Assembly (NCBI GenBank): GCA_023213395.1
Contig: CM041465.1
Location: 74,035,741 to 74,099,740, forward strand
Reading direction: 5' to 3'
From: Cycas panzhihuaensis
Taxonomy: Eukaryota > Cycadophyta
Length of the DNA: 64,000 bases
Below, one piece after another: positions 1 through 11,924 of the stretch. The notes under the pieces were generated by a model. It did not search any database. It was not told the origin of the DNA and was given only the letters and a program-made list of their open reading frames with translations. The position numbers were made by a program, and so were the translations under genes. Numbering within the stretch: the first letter of the stretch is position 1; every line of letters begins with the position of its first letter.

Positions 1-1246
1 TGCTCAATAGGGTTGGTAAATCCACCAACTCGATGTTAAGACTGCATTTCTCAATGGAGACCTTAAAGAATAAATTTATATGGCTTAGCTAGAAATATAC
101 GAGATTGTAGATCAGGAGAATAAGGTTTGCAGGCTCAGAAATTCCTTGTACAACCTAAAATAAGCCTCTTGTGCTTGGTTTACTAAGTTATCTAAAAGAA
201 TGAGGTAACTTGGATATGAGGTTTATGACTATTAAAGTATTAATGTAACATTATTCATTAAGCACAAAAATGATAAAGTCACTTACCTCTTAATCTTTAT
301 GGATGATATACTAATAACGAGGAATAATGAACAGGTAATCAGCCAGTTGAAGAAGCCCCTTTCTAAAACATTTGAATTATTTGACCTTGGTTTGATGAAA
401 TATTACTTAAAAATTAAAGTAACTTAAAAGAATGGAAAAAGATTTCTCTCCCAAGAAAAATATGTCAATGATCTTCTGATAAAGTTTAAGTTGGAAGATT
501 CTTAACTAGTGGATATACCTATAGAACCTAATGTTAAACTCTTAGCTGATGGTGACACTAGGGAGGTAGATGCAACACTCTACAGGTAACTTATAGGTAG
601 TCTCATCTATACTACTAACACAAGGCCAGATATTACACACTCTATTAGCATTCCTATAAGATTCATGATAAATCTTAAGTAGAATAACTACTAACCTATA
701 ATATGAGTGTTGAGGTACTTGAAGATGACCAACAAATATGGTCTATTGTATGAACCCAATGCAAAATTTAAACTTTATGTATACATAAACTCAAACTTTG
801 TCAAAGATAAAGACACAGGAAGATCTACGTCTAGGTATGTAACATTTCTTAGAACAACACCAATATCATAGAGATCCAAATGGTAGAAGATAGTTGTAGA
901 CTTAACTGTCAAGGCTAAATATATTGCTACTTTTGAGACAAGTAAGGAGGTGATATGTCTTAGAAAATTATTGAATATATTAAATACCACTCAAATAAGT
1001 TCTACTAACTTACACGTAGATAATCAATCTATAATCCAAATGGCTAAAAATCCTATATGTCATAATTGTACCAAATATATAAGTATAAAATTCTATAGGA
1101 TTAGAGAACTAATTTATGATGGCACAATTCAACTAGAGTACTACCCTACAACAAATCAAGTGGCTGATGTCTTTACCAAACCATTAAAGAGGGTGAAGTT
1201 TGAATAGTTTCGAAGGCAACTCAACCTTAGGGCCTCCATCTCTGAT
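1..1246 (+). pseudogene. Copia element D: 3' part of pol (reverse transcriptase and RNase H), decayed
   Basis: Reading + in shifting frames gives the second half of a Ty1/copia polyprotein. It starts in RT just after the first catalytic Asp block (a decayed MAQPEGYE-like stretch near 78), passes FMDDI (the YVDD box, near 298-312) and LSQEKYVNDLL (near 448), then TRPDI (near 620) and RNase H (LHVDNQS near 1010, VADVFTKPL near 1160). It is not functional: Gln codons read as stops in MA*, LK*A, MR*LG and YR*L. It matches B and A throughout, so D belongs to the same family. The 5' part, including gag and integrase, lies left of the window. Confidence 0.9.
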
Positions 1247-1671
1247 TGATTGAAAGAGATGATAATAAGACCATCATACTTTGTCTCATTTGTGAAAACC
1301 CCTTATGGGTGCAGAAGGACAAGAGTAAGTCTCTACTCTATCCCACTCATGAAAAACCCTTGTGTGTGCGAAAGGATAAGGGTTGCATCATTTTGGAAAA
1401 TTAGAACCTATAAAAACTCTAAAGGGCATGGGGGATAACCAAATGGTATATGGAGACTCAATAGATTTCAGTTATAAAATTCATTGTACTCATTGGCTAT
1501 CTGGCTTCATTTAAAGAGCTGCTTGAGCTAGGTTAGTAGATTAGAAAATCTATGGGTTTTTTTCCCCATGAGAGTTTCCCACAAAACTATCATAATAATT
1601 TGCTTTATAAGAGGCTCAAATGAAGACCTCATATGATAGAATAAAATAGGATGAAATGACCTTCTACCATT

Positions 1672-1682
1672 AAGGGAGAGAT
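1672..1682 (+). other. Polypurine tract of copia D
   Basis: The purine run aagggagagat lies directly before the LTR start tgaaacag. The same position in A and B holds aagggggggat. It would have primed plus-strand DNA synthesis. Confidence 0.7.
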
Positions 1683-1981
1683 TGAAACAGGTTAATATCA
1701 CAAGGTCATTATATTAGTTAATTATTTCTAAAAAAGGGTCTTAAGTGAACTTTAAATTAGATCACTTAAGTGAAATGCACTTTCATGTGCATTATATATA
1801 ATTTCATTTCACCTAATTTTAATGCTCTCTCTCTTAATATAAAAGTAAAAGCTTAATGGAGGAGGCTCATTCTTACCTCCTTATTTTGTGAGAGCTTCTC
1901 TCTTTTTCTCAAGTCTCTCTTACTCCCATGTCTACCTTTGTGTTTAGTGCATAGAGATGAAGGATAGATCCACTCTTTTCA
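1683..1981 (+). repeat. 3' LTR of copia D
   Basis: The LTR starts TGAAACAGGTTAAT directly after the polypurine tract and ends ...cttttCA. The first ~25 bases and the last ~30 (gatagatccactc) match the LTRs of A and B. The middle differs strongly, so D is a divergent relative. The 5' LTR is outside the window, so the TSD cannot be checked. Confidence 0.75.
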
Positions 1982-3464
1982 CAAGGGTCTAAAAATTAAC
2001 TTGAGATAATTTTTGACATATACATAAAAATAAATTTAAAATTAACAAAGACCAAAGATTATAATAGGTGTTCACAAACATTAATATGTTAAAAATTTCT
2101 TAGAAGGATTGGTTGGACTCATATTTTTTCTATTGTTTATATATAGGAATTAGAATTAAAAAATAAATGATTAGTTCAAAGTGCACTAATGTTGAATGTG
2201 CTTATAAAAATATCATTAATACCCTTATAAATACACCATGACATACCCAAAACTTACCCTAGAAAAAATAGTCCTAAACATACCCAAGATTTATAGTTCA
2301 TTAACTTATTTTTTAGTATAAATCTCATCCATCTAGGGCATACAAGCCTATTTTACTAAGTAATCCTTAGCTCCCTCATGCACACAAGTCTAGGTAGGCC
2401 CTAAAGTAACCCTTCAAGTGCATATGTAATTCTATAGTTAAGTGAATTGATTTTTAGACATAATCTTAATTCCATAATTTATTCTTAGCAATTAGATTAT
2501 TTATCCCCCGTGTGCCTCAAGCAGGGTTGCCTTTTGTTGGCATTTTGTAGACTTTTAGGTATTACATTTTTGAAACAAAATCAACTACTTAATTGCATGT
2601 AAGTGTGCATCTTAGCATATTTATTACCAAACACACTTACCTACATCTATCCCTTATGATCCTTATCATAGCAAACACTTCTAGACTATTACAGTAGTCT
2701 TGCCAATGCCCCTTCTCCACATATTTCCCTAATAAGGTACTTAGAGAAAACTTAGAAGAATAGACAAAATACTCTCACAATTGGCCCATTACATATTTAC
2801 TTTTAGGTCCTTCTGTGATGTTTCTTAAAATTCATGATACTCGCTTGCTTGGTGTGGTCTCCCATGTGTTGTCTCACATTTGTTTCACATTCTTAAACCT
2901 AAAATAATACTTGTACCTACTATTTCTAAGTGAATACTGCATGATGTCTATAGCCAACTTATGCTCAAAAGCTAGTTTGGGACTAGATGAAATACATCAC
3001 CTAGAAAGTAAGTTTAACAATGTTTGGTTTCATGAACCTTATTTAAACCATCGTATGGTATGACATCCTTCAATAAAAATAAAAAGAAAGAAACAACAAT
3101 AACAAAAGTATTTCTCATACTTATTCCACCTCCTTAGCATCTAGGGCAAGTCACATATTTATCCACACCTATAATATATAGTTTGGATACAATTATATGA
3201 GTTATTTAGGACCTTTGGATTGAATTTCTTTAGTGCATCATAGCCTTAATTATGATCAAAACCTATTCAAAACTAGAGGAATAAAATAAAAGAACCTTGA
3301 GAACTTATAGTAAAAGTGATAAAGAACCCTTCATGGGAACTATTCCTAATTTAATTAATAATCAAATTTAAGTTTATAAACCCAATGCTCTCTCTTGTTA
3401 GTTGATTCCTATATAATTTCCCAAATTCATGGAGTTGTCTCTAAGCTACCATTTCATTCCTAAT
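1982..3464. other. AT-rich stretch without recognised feature
   Basis: No open frame of useful length, LTR end or RNA gene was recognised on either strand. It is probably old repeat or unconstrained intergenic DNA. Confidence 0.5.
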
Positions 3465-3860
3465 GGAATTGATCATCCATATTAATGAGAGAAGCTATGG
3501 AAACCTTGGATCTTCTATTGTCACTTGATTATTCATGACCAAACAAGCCATATTTTAATAAGTATTGGAATGTACATACTAATAGTGACCAATAATATAG
3601 CTAAATATACTGCAATCATTAAGGCCCTAACTAATGAACTCTAAGTTTATACTAATCCTATTTTATTTCTCCATGACTCTCAGTTAGTTGTCTATGAGTT
3701 TAAATAGGTCTACCAAGTTTATTACCCTTAGTTATATGCCTTTACTAATATAGAATAGTCTCTGTTGGCCTAATTTTTATTTATTGTGATTCAACTCATT
3801 CCATAGGAGTAAAACACTGAATCTAACTACTTGGTCATACATATCTTAGATCACAACCTA
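3465..3860 (+). pseudogene. Remnant of an RNase H like the extra RNase H of Tat-type gypsy elements
   Basis: With several stops and one frame change, this stretch aligns by eye with the second RNase H of gypsy G (34718-35200). Shared blocks are RSYGNLGSS, TNNIAKYTAIIKALTNEL and HDSQLVVYEF. In the family these carry catalytic acidic residues: Asp of TDG, Glu of AEY and Asp of DSQ. Here TDG and AEY are mutated, while the Asp of HDSQ remains. It is an old fragment of a second Tat-like element. No LTR was found for it nearby. Confidence 0.6.
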
Positions 3861-4229
3861 TAGTAAGATGATTCTCCTCCTCAGGCTTCTGAGGTCATTA
3901 ATGAGATTAAGCTTTTGAGTTAGTATCCTTAACATACAACTTGCTCCAAAATGAGCCTAAACCATCTTATGCTCAAATATGAACCTAAACTAAGACCATA
4001 TAAATATAATTTTAAATATCTTAAAAAATATATAAGACTAAATAATCCAAAAGAAAAAGACTCTAAAATGAGCCCAAACAATTACTATCTTTGAGATGAG
4101 CTCAAACAACTCTCGTCTTTGAAAATAATCACTAATAAGGTTAAATTATGGAGACCTCTTTTAACTTTCCATTTTAAAATTTTCTTATTATCCTTCCATT
4201 TTATTCTTTCTTTTATTTTAGTTTATATA

Positions 4230-4491
4230 TGGTGATTTGAATGGGTCAACTATGTGAATTAAGTATGTTTGACTGATCAATGGGATCTAATCTCTAAGCT
4301 AACATACAAGGTTCCTTATAAAGATGTTTGATGATTATTTAATTGATTAATAAATGGTGATATCAAAGGTACAAGTGTCATTCATATATATACATATCTT
4401 ATGTCTCTTTATGAGGAGCTACTATTTATTATGATACTTATTCATAATTATACAATAACTAATTAATAATAATCCTTGACTAAAGGCATAA
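4230..4491. repeat. Direct repeat, copy 1 (about 262 bp)
   Basis: It starts tggtgatttgaatggg and ends ctaaaggcata. It matches 5331-5590 in the same orientation with scattered mismatches. The pair encloses about 840 bp with the microsatellite. It may be the LTR of a short non-autonomous element, but no PBS, polypurine tract or TSD is visible. Confidence 0.6.
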
Positions 4492-5078
4492 TAAATTTCA
4501 CCCTTTAGAAATGATTTGCCCTTGAAGCATATTTGAAAGAGATGACTTGTATTTACCTTATATAGATAGGAGGATGTCATACTCATCAACCCAATGATTT
4601 TGAGTTGTGTTCTAATGAACTTTGGAACATTAACCCATCTATCAACCATTGTCATAGCCCATATGTTAAAGTAGCATTATGATAATCATTTAGAAGTACC
4701 ATGCTAGTATCAAGAATAATAATCTTAAATGAGTGAAAGCCCTAGATTACTTAGTATTACTTATAATAATTACTAATCCAAGAGTTGTAGCTTGTGCCAA
4801 TTGGAGCTACAAAAAATGTCAAGTAAGGTAAAATGCTTAAGGTTAATGCTTATTCCAAAATTTAGGCTTAAAATAAGTCTTGTAGTTCACTTCCATGGGG
4901 GTAAGGATTGATAGATGATAATAGGTAAATCTTAAAAATTAGTAAGAACTTAATGGATGGTTATGAATACTTGTGGTAAAAGCTACTACAAAGATGATGA
5001 AGCAACTATGAGTATAATGGTTTTGTATGAGTGTAAAATATAAATAAAATAGACTACTTAGAAATTGGATGGGGTATT

Positions 5079-5080
<2 letters not shown>

Positions 5081-5128
<48 letters not shown>

Positions 5129-5290
5129 ATGTGTGTGTGTATACACACATATGCAAACACACACACACACATACATATATATATTTGTATGTATGTATAT
5201 GCATACATACATACATACATATCTGTCTATCTATCTATCTATACACATATATACATATATATATTTATCTATCTATATGTGTGTATGGAT
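5081..5290. repeat. Compound microsatellite
   Basis: A (CT) run at about 5083-5124 is followed by TG, CA, TA, GTAT, ATAC and CTAT/ATCT tracts to about 5290. The apparent open frames across it (for example Ser-Leu and Tyr-Ile-His repeats) are translations of the tract, not genes. Confidence 0.95.
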
Positions 5291-5330
5291 ATATTATCAC
5301 ATGGTAGTAACATTGATATAATCCCACTTG

Positions 5331-5590
5331 TGGTGATCTAGATGGGCCAACCATATGAATTAAGTACACTCATTGTTTAAAGGGCACCAATCGCCAAGTT
5401 AATACATGAACTGCCTTATGAAGGTGTTTAAAAATAATTTAACTCATTAATAAATAGTGATATGAAAGGTATAATAGTTAGACATAAATATGCATCTTAT
5501 GCTTATTTATAAGGAGGTATGACTTCTTAAAGTACCAATTTATAATTAAATATCAATTAATTAATAATAATGCCTAATTAGGGGCATAAC
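5331..5590. repeat. Direct repeat, copy 2 (about 260 bp)
   Basis: Second copy of the 4230-4491 repeat, from tggtgatctagatggg to ggggcataac. The internal landmarks occur in the same order: ccatatgaattaagta, aaggtgttt and attaattaataataat. Confidence 0.6.
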
Positions 5591-7145
5591 ATTATGCTAA
5601 TTTCTTTTATGATTTACTTTCTTTTGATAAAATTTAGTAGATTTTATGCAATCTCCCTCTTGTTTAATATACTTATAGGTTTTTAAGGGCCTATGCAGAA
5701 AATAAAGGATGCCACTTACCTTCCCTTCCATTATTCTATAATTCCTTTCCCTTAAATCTCATACTTTGGTCAAGGTACCTCTAATATACCCAGGTACTCT
5801 ACTTGCAACTATTTGCTTAGGTTAGGATGCTTAGCATTCTTAAGTGAAGCCCTTTCTTCCTCTACCATTTACATTCCACTTTAAAACCCTATAGACTTAT
5901 ACCTCCTACATACTTAGGTAAGGTTCCCGTTTGTCCCTAAGTGTGAGCACTTAGGATTCTTCTAACATCCTAAAATTTTAACTACTCATATATATTAAAC
6001 CTCATCATTTCTATGTGGAAGTCCAAAAGAAGGCAATGATTACTTTGGGTATTTTATTGGTCCTAAATGATGATAAAGTATTAGCCTAAAAATCAAGACA
6101 TTCTTCTTAAAGGATTTACAAAAAATTGATAAAATTCAACCTACTACCTAATGCTATTATTCTAATAGTCTCCTTTATAATGTCCCCATTTTCTTATCTC
6201 TCCCTTTCGTGCGATCAATAAAAGAGTTGAATTTTCTAAGTAATTTGTAAATTTTTTATCATTCTATATGATTTAGTATTTAACATAGAATTTTTCTTTA
6301 AGAAAAAAAGATAAAACTTATTTTAATTTCTAGTTTTATTTTGTTATATGTGAGCTTGTATGGTTTAGTCACTCACACATATCATATCTCTATAATCTAG
6401 AGAAATGTAGGTACCTCTTTTTTCACATCTAAGCATGTTTTACAAGAAGTATTTAAAAATGAATAGAGACATAGATTTCATACTATGGGAAGGGCATAAC
6501 CTCTCATATTCCCTACATAATCTGCATTTCATAACATGTTTAGCTTTTAGGATGCACAATAGGATAAGTTTCTCCTATTATCTCAAAGCTTATTTTGCAT
6601 AGTTGGGAGTCCCTAGTGACAAATAAGATCTTCTACCCTTGTTTTTAAGTGTCATATTCATAAGAGGGAGTGAGATAAGTATCCTTTAGGACTACTCACT
6701 TTAGGAAAAACATTCCACCCATGCATCTCACACCTTGAAAGTGTGTAGGTAGAACTTTATTATATGGGTACGTAAGCATCCATTTGACCTTTTAGAAATT
6801 AAGCCTAGTCTTGTTTCTAAATGATATTCTTACTCATTACATTCGAATCTAAATTTAATATCTCTTTATATCACTTTTAATATAGGATCATAATAATTAT
6901 ACATATTTAATCATGTCATGCTTGTCTCATTCATTCGTCATTAAATCAATCCATAAAATTCACATTACACATTCACACATTATAAAATTAGAATATTTAT
7001 TATACATAAAACACCATTCATAATGGTAATATTATTTTATAGCACACTCACATGGTATTTTATATATACAAGTTTATTCTATGGCATCAACATATATTTT
7101 ATACATGATCATGTCATATATTATATCTACATCATAAATAATGAT
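5591..7145. other. AT-rich stretch without recognised feature
   Basis: Nothing recognisable on either strand. The last bases (atgat, 7141-7145) form the left TSD of copia E. Confidence 0.5.
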
Positions 7146-7547
7146 TATAAAATTCATAAACAGAATCTAGATGACATATGTATATGAATATATGAAATAT
7201 AGAAAAGTAAAAAAATAAGAATAGAACAACATATCTATGCAAACTAATTATAAAGAACTGTGATGGGAAAACTGATTACATCGTCAATCTATATTCTTAT
7301 AGAGCTTCTACATACATAAGAACTTAATGTACAAATAGGGACATTCAAGTCTAATTTATAGATTAAGATACATCTCATAAAAAATCTCATTGGTTGACAT
7401 AATATATCAATATTATTGGCCCATTATTTAGTAAGGGAGAAGACCTAACATAATATCATATCCAAATTTAATTTACAAAGTGGTACACTATTGGTACATA
7501 ATATATAAAATATATTTGTTAATGAGGTATCATTAAATGTTTTAACA
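7146..7547 (-). repeat. 3' LTR of copia E
   Basis: Read on the - strand it starts TGTTAAAACATTTAATG at 7547 and ends ...attttaTA at 7146, where the terminal CA has become TA. It aligns along its length with 13755-14157. A purine-rich aggaagtg immediately right of 7547 is the likely polypurine tract. Confidence 0.85.
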
Positions 7548-7599
7548 CACTTCCTAAATGATAACTTTATTTGTTTTGACATTAAGGTTGTGCTAGAAC

Positions 7600-9120
7600 C
7601 TTTCAAACTTTGGTCTCCTAAGTGATTTGATGAAGATATCTACAACTTGGTCCTTAGTCAATCAGTATACTAAGTTAACTTCTTAATTTTGTACATGCTC
7701 ATGGATGAAGTAATGATGGACCTGTTTATGTTTAGATCTTGCATAGAAGATAGGATTCTTGGTCATCTTCAAAACATTCTAATTATCACAAAAGAGAGTG
7801 GTGGCTTAAGTTCGATAAAGTCTTAGTTCTACAAGAATCTTGTGTAGTTAAATCACTTCAATAGTGGCATGAACCAATACTTTGTATTTAGCTTTTATGG
7901 AGGAGATAGAAATATTTGGTTATTTCTTCTAGCTCCAAGAGATTATAATTAAGTTCATTTCAAAGCAATACCCTAATGTGGAATGGCATAAGTCTTGATA
8001 ACTAGCCCAATTAATACTTGTATGTCCTTTTAGGAAAGGATTACAAACTTGGTTATAATCAAGGGCAAATTGAAGTGTATTATAGATGTATTTGAGGATT
8101 TTGGTGGTAGCTTTCCAATGCAATACCTCAAGCTGTGACATATACCTCAAACATATCCTACTATATAAGAGATATCTAGTCTAGTGTAAGTAAGGTAGAT
8201 CAAACTCCCAACTAACTATTAGTATAAGGTGATATCAAAGGGCTTTCCCTATTCATCCAGAGTTAGCTTGGTCCATGTTTCCATTGGTATTGGTAAAGGT
8301 TTATAGTCACAAATTTTGAACCACTACAATAGTTCATTTAAATACTTAGATTATGATAAGAATATGTGACCAAGTTCCTACCACACCTCAATACCAAGGA
8401 AATAATAGAAAAACCCAAGGTCTATCATCTCAAAGTTGCTTTTAAGTTTTGATTTGAGAAAATCTATTTCATCATCATCATTTTTTATTATAACTAAGTC
8501 ATCCACATAAAGCACTATGATAGTGATAAAATTATCTCTATCCTAAATGTATAGATCAGGATCATAGGGTGAACAAGTGAATCCATGCTGCTTAAAGAAG
8601 GTGTCAATCTTGGCATGCTAGATACATGGCACCTACTTGAATCCATAGATGGATTTTTTGAGTTTGCAAATAAGGTGCTCTTTTTTAAGAATAACATAAC
8701 CAGGAGGTTTCTTTAAGAAAACCTCTTCAATGTGTTCTCTAGTTAGGAAGGTACTCTTCACATCCATCTAGTAAACAAGCTAGTTAAATTGGGCTATAAG
8801 TGACATAACTAGATAGAATGTGGTCATGTTAACAATAGGTGTAAAGGTTTCTTCATAGTTAATTCCCTCTTGTTGTTTGAAACCCTTTGCAATCAAGTAA
8901 GGTTTGTGATGCTTAATGGTGCTATTAACATGAAATTTTATCTTATAAAGCCATCAATAGTCAATTGGCTTCTTTTTAGGTGGTAGTTCTATCAGCTCCC
9001 ACATATCATTCTTAAGGATTAAGGTCATTTCTTCATCCATTATTGCTTTTCATATTTGGTCTTTAACTACCTCCTCAAATATGGAAGGCTTAGAAGTCTC
9101 AAGGAAATGTGCCATTAAGG
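7600..9120 (-). pseudogene. Copia E: reverse transcriptase and RNase H, decayed
   Basis: On the - strand, from high to low coordinates: the RT start (WKAIMDEEM near 9030), IAKGFKQQEGINYEETF (near 8880), the first catalytic block MDVKSTFL (near 8760), the YVDDL box (near 8495-8509), then RNase H (HWKATTKILKYI near 8110, GYCFEMN near 7950). Both Asp of YVDDL survive. Stops such as FN*L, LVY* and FK*V and frame changes break the protein. It would have copied the element RNA into cDNA and removed the RNA strand. Confidence 0.85.
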
Positions 9121-9499
9121 CATAGTTTATGGAGTGCTTCAAGTTAGAATCTCTTTTGGGAGTAGTGGGAGGAGGGCTTATATCCTTTATTAGTTACTAG
9201 TACCACTTTAGAGGTTTTTGAATACTAGTGACCTCTACCTAAATATCATTAGCTAATATAAGTGGCATTGCAGTGGTAGCATTTAAAGTTGAAGTTGAAG
9301 CTAATGGTACTGAAGATGGATTTGGTATGCAGGATGTTGTTGGTTTGGATGGCTCAAGAATTGGTACAAGAGGCACTTCTAGAATAACAACATCATTATC
9401 TATAATAAACTAAAGTTGTAAAGGATCCAAGTCTAATGTGTCTTCAAGAAAAATAATATCTTGAGTGGTATATGCCTGATTTCTAATAGGATCATATAC

Positions 9500-10260
9500 T
9501 TTGTAGGCTTTACATCTAGACACATATCTAAGGAAGATGCACTTTAGGCTCTAGTCATCCAACTTTTTCTTGTTTTCTTTGGGGGTGAACTTGTAAGTTA
9601 TACAACCAAATATCCTTAAGTATAATATAGTAGGCTTTATGCTTGACCAAGCCTCCTCTAGTGTGATATCTCTTACTACTATGATGGCACTTCTATTTGT
9701 GAGATATACAATAGTAGAGAGACCTTTAGTCCATAAATAGGTAGTTATGTTTACAACATTCAACATGCGCTTTACCTTATTCAACAAAGTTTGGTTTATT
9801 CTTTCTACCACATCATTTTATTGGGGTGTATGTGGAGCAGATAATTGGTGTTTTATCCCAAATTCTCAGTAAAAATTAGTAAACTAATTTGAAGTGTATT
9901 CTCTTCCATTGTCATACTAAAGCACCTTAATTATTATGTTAGTTTCATTTTACACTTCAGCCTTAAAGATCTTGAATTTTTTAAAAGCTTCAAATTTATA
10001 TCAAAGAGAGTAGACCCAAACTTTCCTCAAATAATCATCAATAAAGGTTATGAATAACTAACTTCCATTAAGGGGAGAAATTAACATGTATCCACATATA
10101 TCTAAGTGGACCAACCCCAATGGTTTAGATGTATATTAAGCCTTATTAGAAGGGAATGACTCTTTTTGTTATTTTCCTACTAAGTAGGCCTCATAAATGC
10201 AGTTAGTTCTTTTGATTTTTTGGCAACCCATGCACTATTTATAGCTTATATATGAGGTTA
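9500..10260 (-). pseudogene. Copia E: integrase region, decayed
   Basis: The clearest part is 9551-9811, reading MVERINQTLLNKVKRML, then WTKGLSTIVYLTNRS and LRIFGC. This is the typical copia integrase segment after the catalytic Glu. The DDE core and zinc-binding end lie further right to about 10260 and are only fragmentary. The C-terminal tail leads into RT through a low-complexity linker (about 9150-9480). Confidence 0.8.
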
Positions 10261-10879
10261 AGGCTTTGCATATTTAGGTGACCTAGGCATTGGTGTTATA
10301 GTTGGTCCTTGGTTCTCTTTGTTGGGGGTTACTCAACTTGGTGTAAAAATTCACCTTGGATTTCTTCTATAGATGGGTCTTTAACTATTATAGTTTTACC
10401 TTTATCTAAGTAATTATTTTGTCTAGATGCACAACTTTGATTGGTATCTTATTGTGAGTTGGTGATAAGGGGAATTCTATCCAACTTATATGGCCTACTA
10501 TTCTCATGTCCTGTATCTATCAACTATCCTATAGCATGATCTATAATGGTGTAAACACCTTGGCTAAATAGAACATCAAGGGTTTACTTAGTGATCTGGC
10601 TAACTGATAGCAAGTTCTATTTCATACTAAGAACTAAAAGAATATTGCTAATATGGTTGGGAACATTAGAGTTCTTCAACATAATTAGAGATCTTCTAAT
10701 TTTAGTGGCATCATATATGAGATTATCTCTACATATCACTATTTAAGCCTTAATGGGATGAGTATCCATAAGTAAGTCTTCAGTTCTAGTCATATGACAA
10801 GTAGCACTTGAATCAATCAACCAAAATTTATTATTATATTGAGATGACAAGGCTTCATAGAAAAAGTATTCTAAATTAC

Positions 10880-11924
10880 CTTGTGAAGTAGCTACATTCC
10901 TCCTTGTTGGGCATTCTAGTTAAACCTTTGGTTCCTTTATTGGTTTCTTTACTTGTTAGTTTTCCCCTAGTTTTGATTTTACCTTTGGTTACCCTAGTTC
11001 CTATTCTACTGAAAATGTTGGCCTCTTTATTATCCATCATGGTTTTGTAGGAGTTGCAGGACTACTTGTCTTCTTCTACAATAAACTGTTAGGTGCCTAA
11101 TCTCACCATAATACATGCAGGTGATGTTTTACCTTCTTTGTTGGTTTCTTGAGGTTGTGGCTGAGGTTATTGCAATAGGAGATTTAATGAACCAAACTAT
11201 TTAGTAATAGGTTACAATTGAGGTGGCTGCTAACGTTGCTATTAAGGTGGCTAGTCCCTCCCTAAAATTTTGACTATAAATACATATGTAGAGTTAGATA
11301 TGGATGTCACTCCCTAGTGATTTAGGATGATGTTATCCATAAACAAAAGTCCTTCTAAGATATTAATTCTATTTTGGTAAAAGTATCATATAACCTAGAT
11401 ATAAAACTATTGTATTTAATGGGAAAGATATTAATGATACTAGACACTAAGTCATGGTTAGAAGGAGGGGTACCAAGGTTAATGGGTTAATTTCTAACGA
11501 TTTTAATTTCTATAAGGTGTATAACTATAATGCCAATAAAAGGAATACCAAAGAGATGAGCTTTCAAGGTGAGTGACCTTGAGTCATCTTTTCTCTCATA
11601 AAGGAAGCATATGATGCTTTAAGCCTCATGAGGTATTTTAATAATTTCTATATTTTGGTCTACTTAGTCTTCTACAACCAAGTAAAGGAATCAAAGGGTA
11701 ATGCCATTTTTAGCTTTAAAAGCTACTAGGGTAATAAGATCTAGTGGAATCTCTTGATCAGGGTCATTTAGCTCCTTGGTGGATGTAGGTTGAGCTATAT
11801 CCCCATTGACATAGGCCAAATAGTCATTCATTATTAAGAGTTTTTTTAACTTTTTTTTTCGAGCCATAAAAGTATTAGTTCTACTAAGTTTAATTATGTT
11901 TGATATAAGCATTTGTGATGCCAT
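10880..11924 (-). pseudogene. Copia E: gag region, decayed
   Basis: The likely start is the Met at 11924, beginning MASQMLISNIIKLSRTN. The frame to 11691 includes ARKKKLKKLLIMNDYLAYV, which matches the gag entry pattern of plant copia (KL.RTN....K..LLI). Stops occur beyond 11691. Residual gag and protease-like sequence continues to about 10880 in changing frames; a clear zinc knuckle was not found. The product would have formed the particle shell. Confidence 0.65.

Noticed and set aside
4939-5341. Open frames across the microsatellite on both strands
   Set aside because: They are translations of simple repeats (Ser-Leu, Arg-Glu, Tyr-Ile-His runs).
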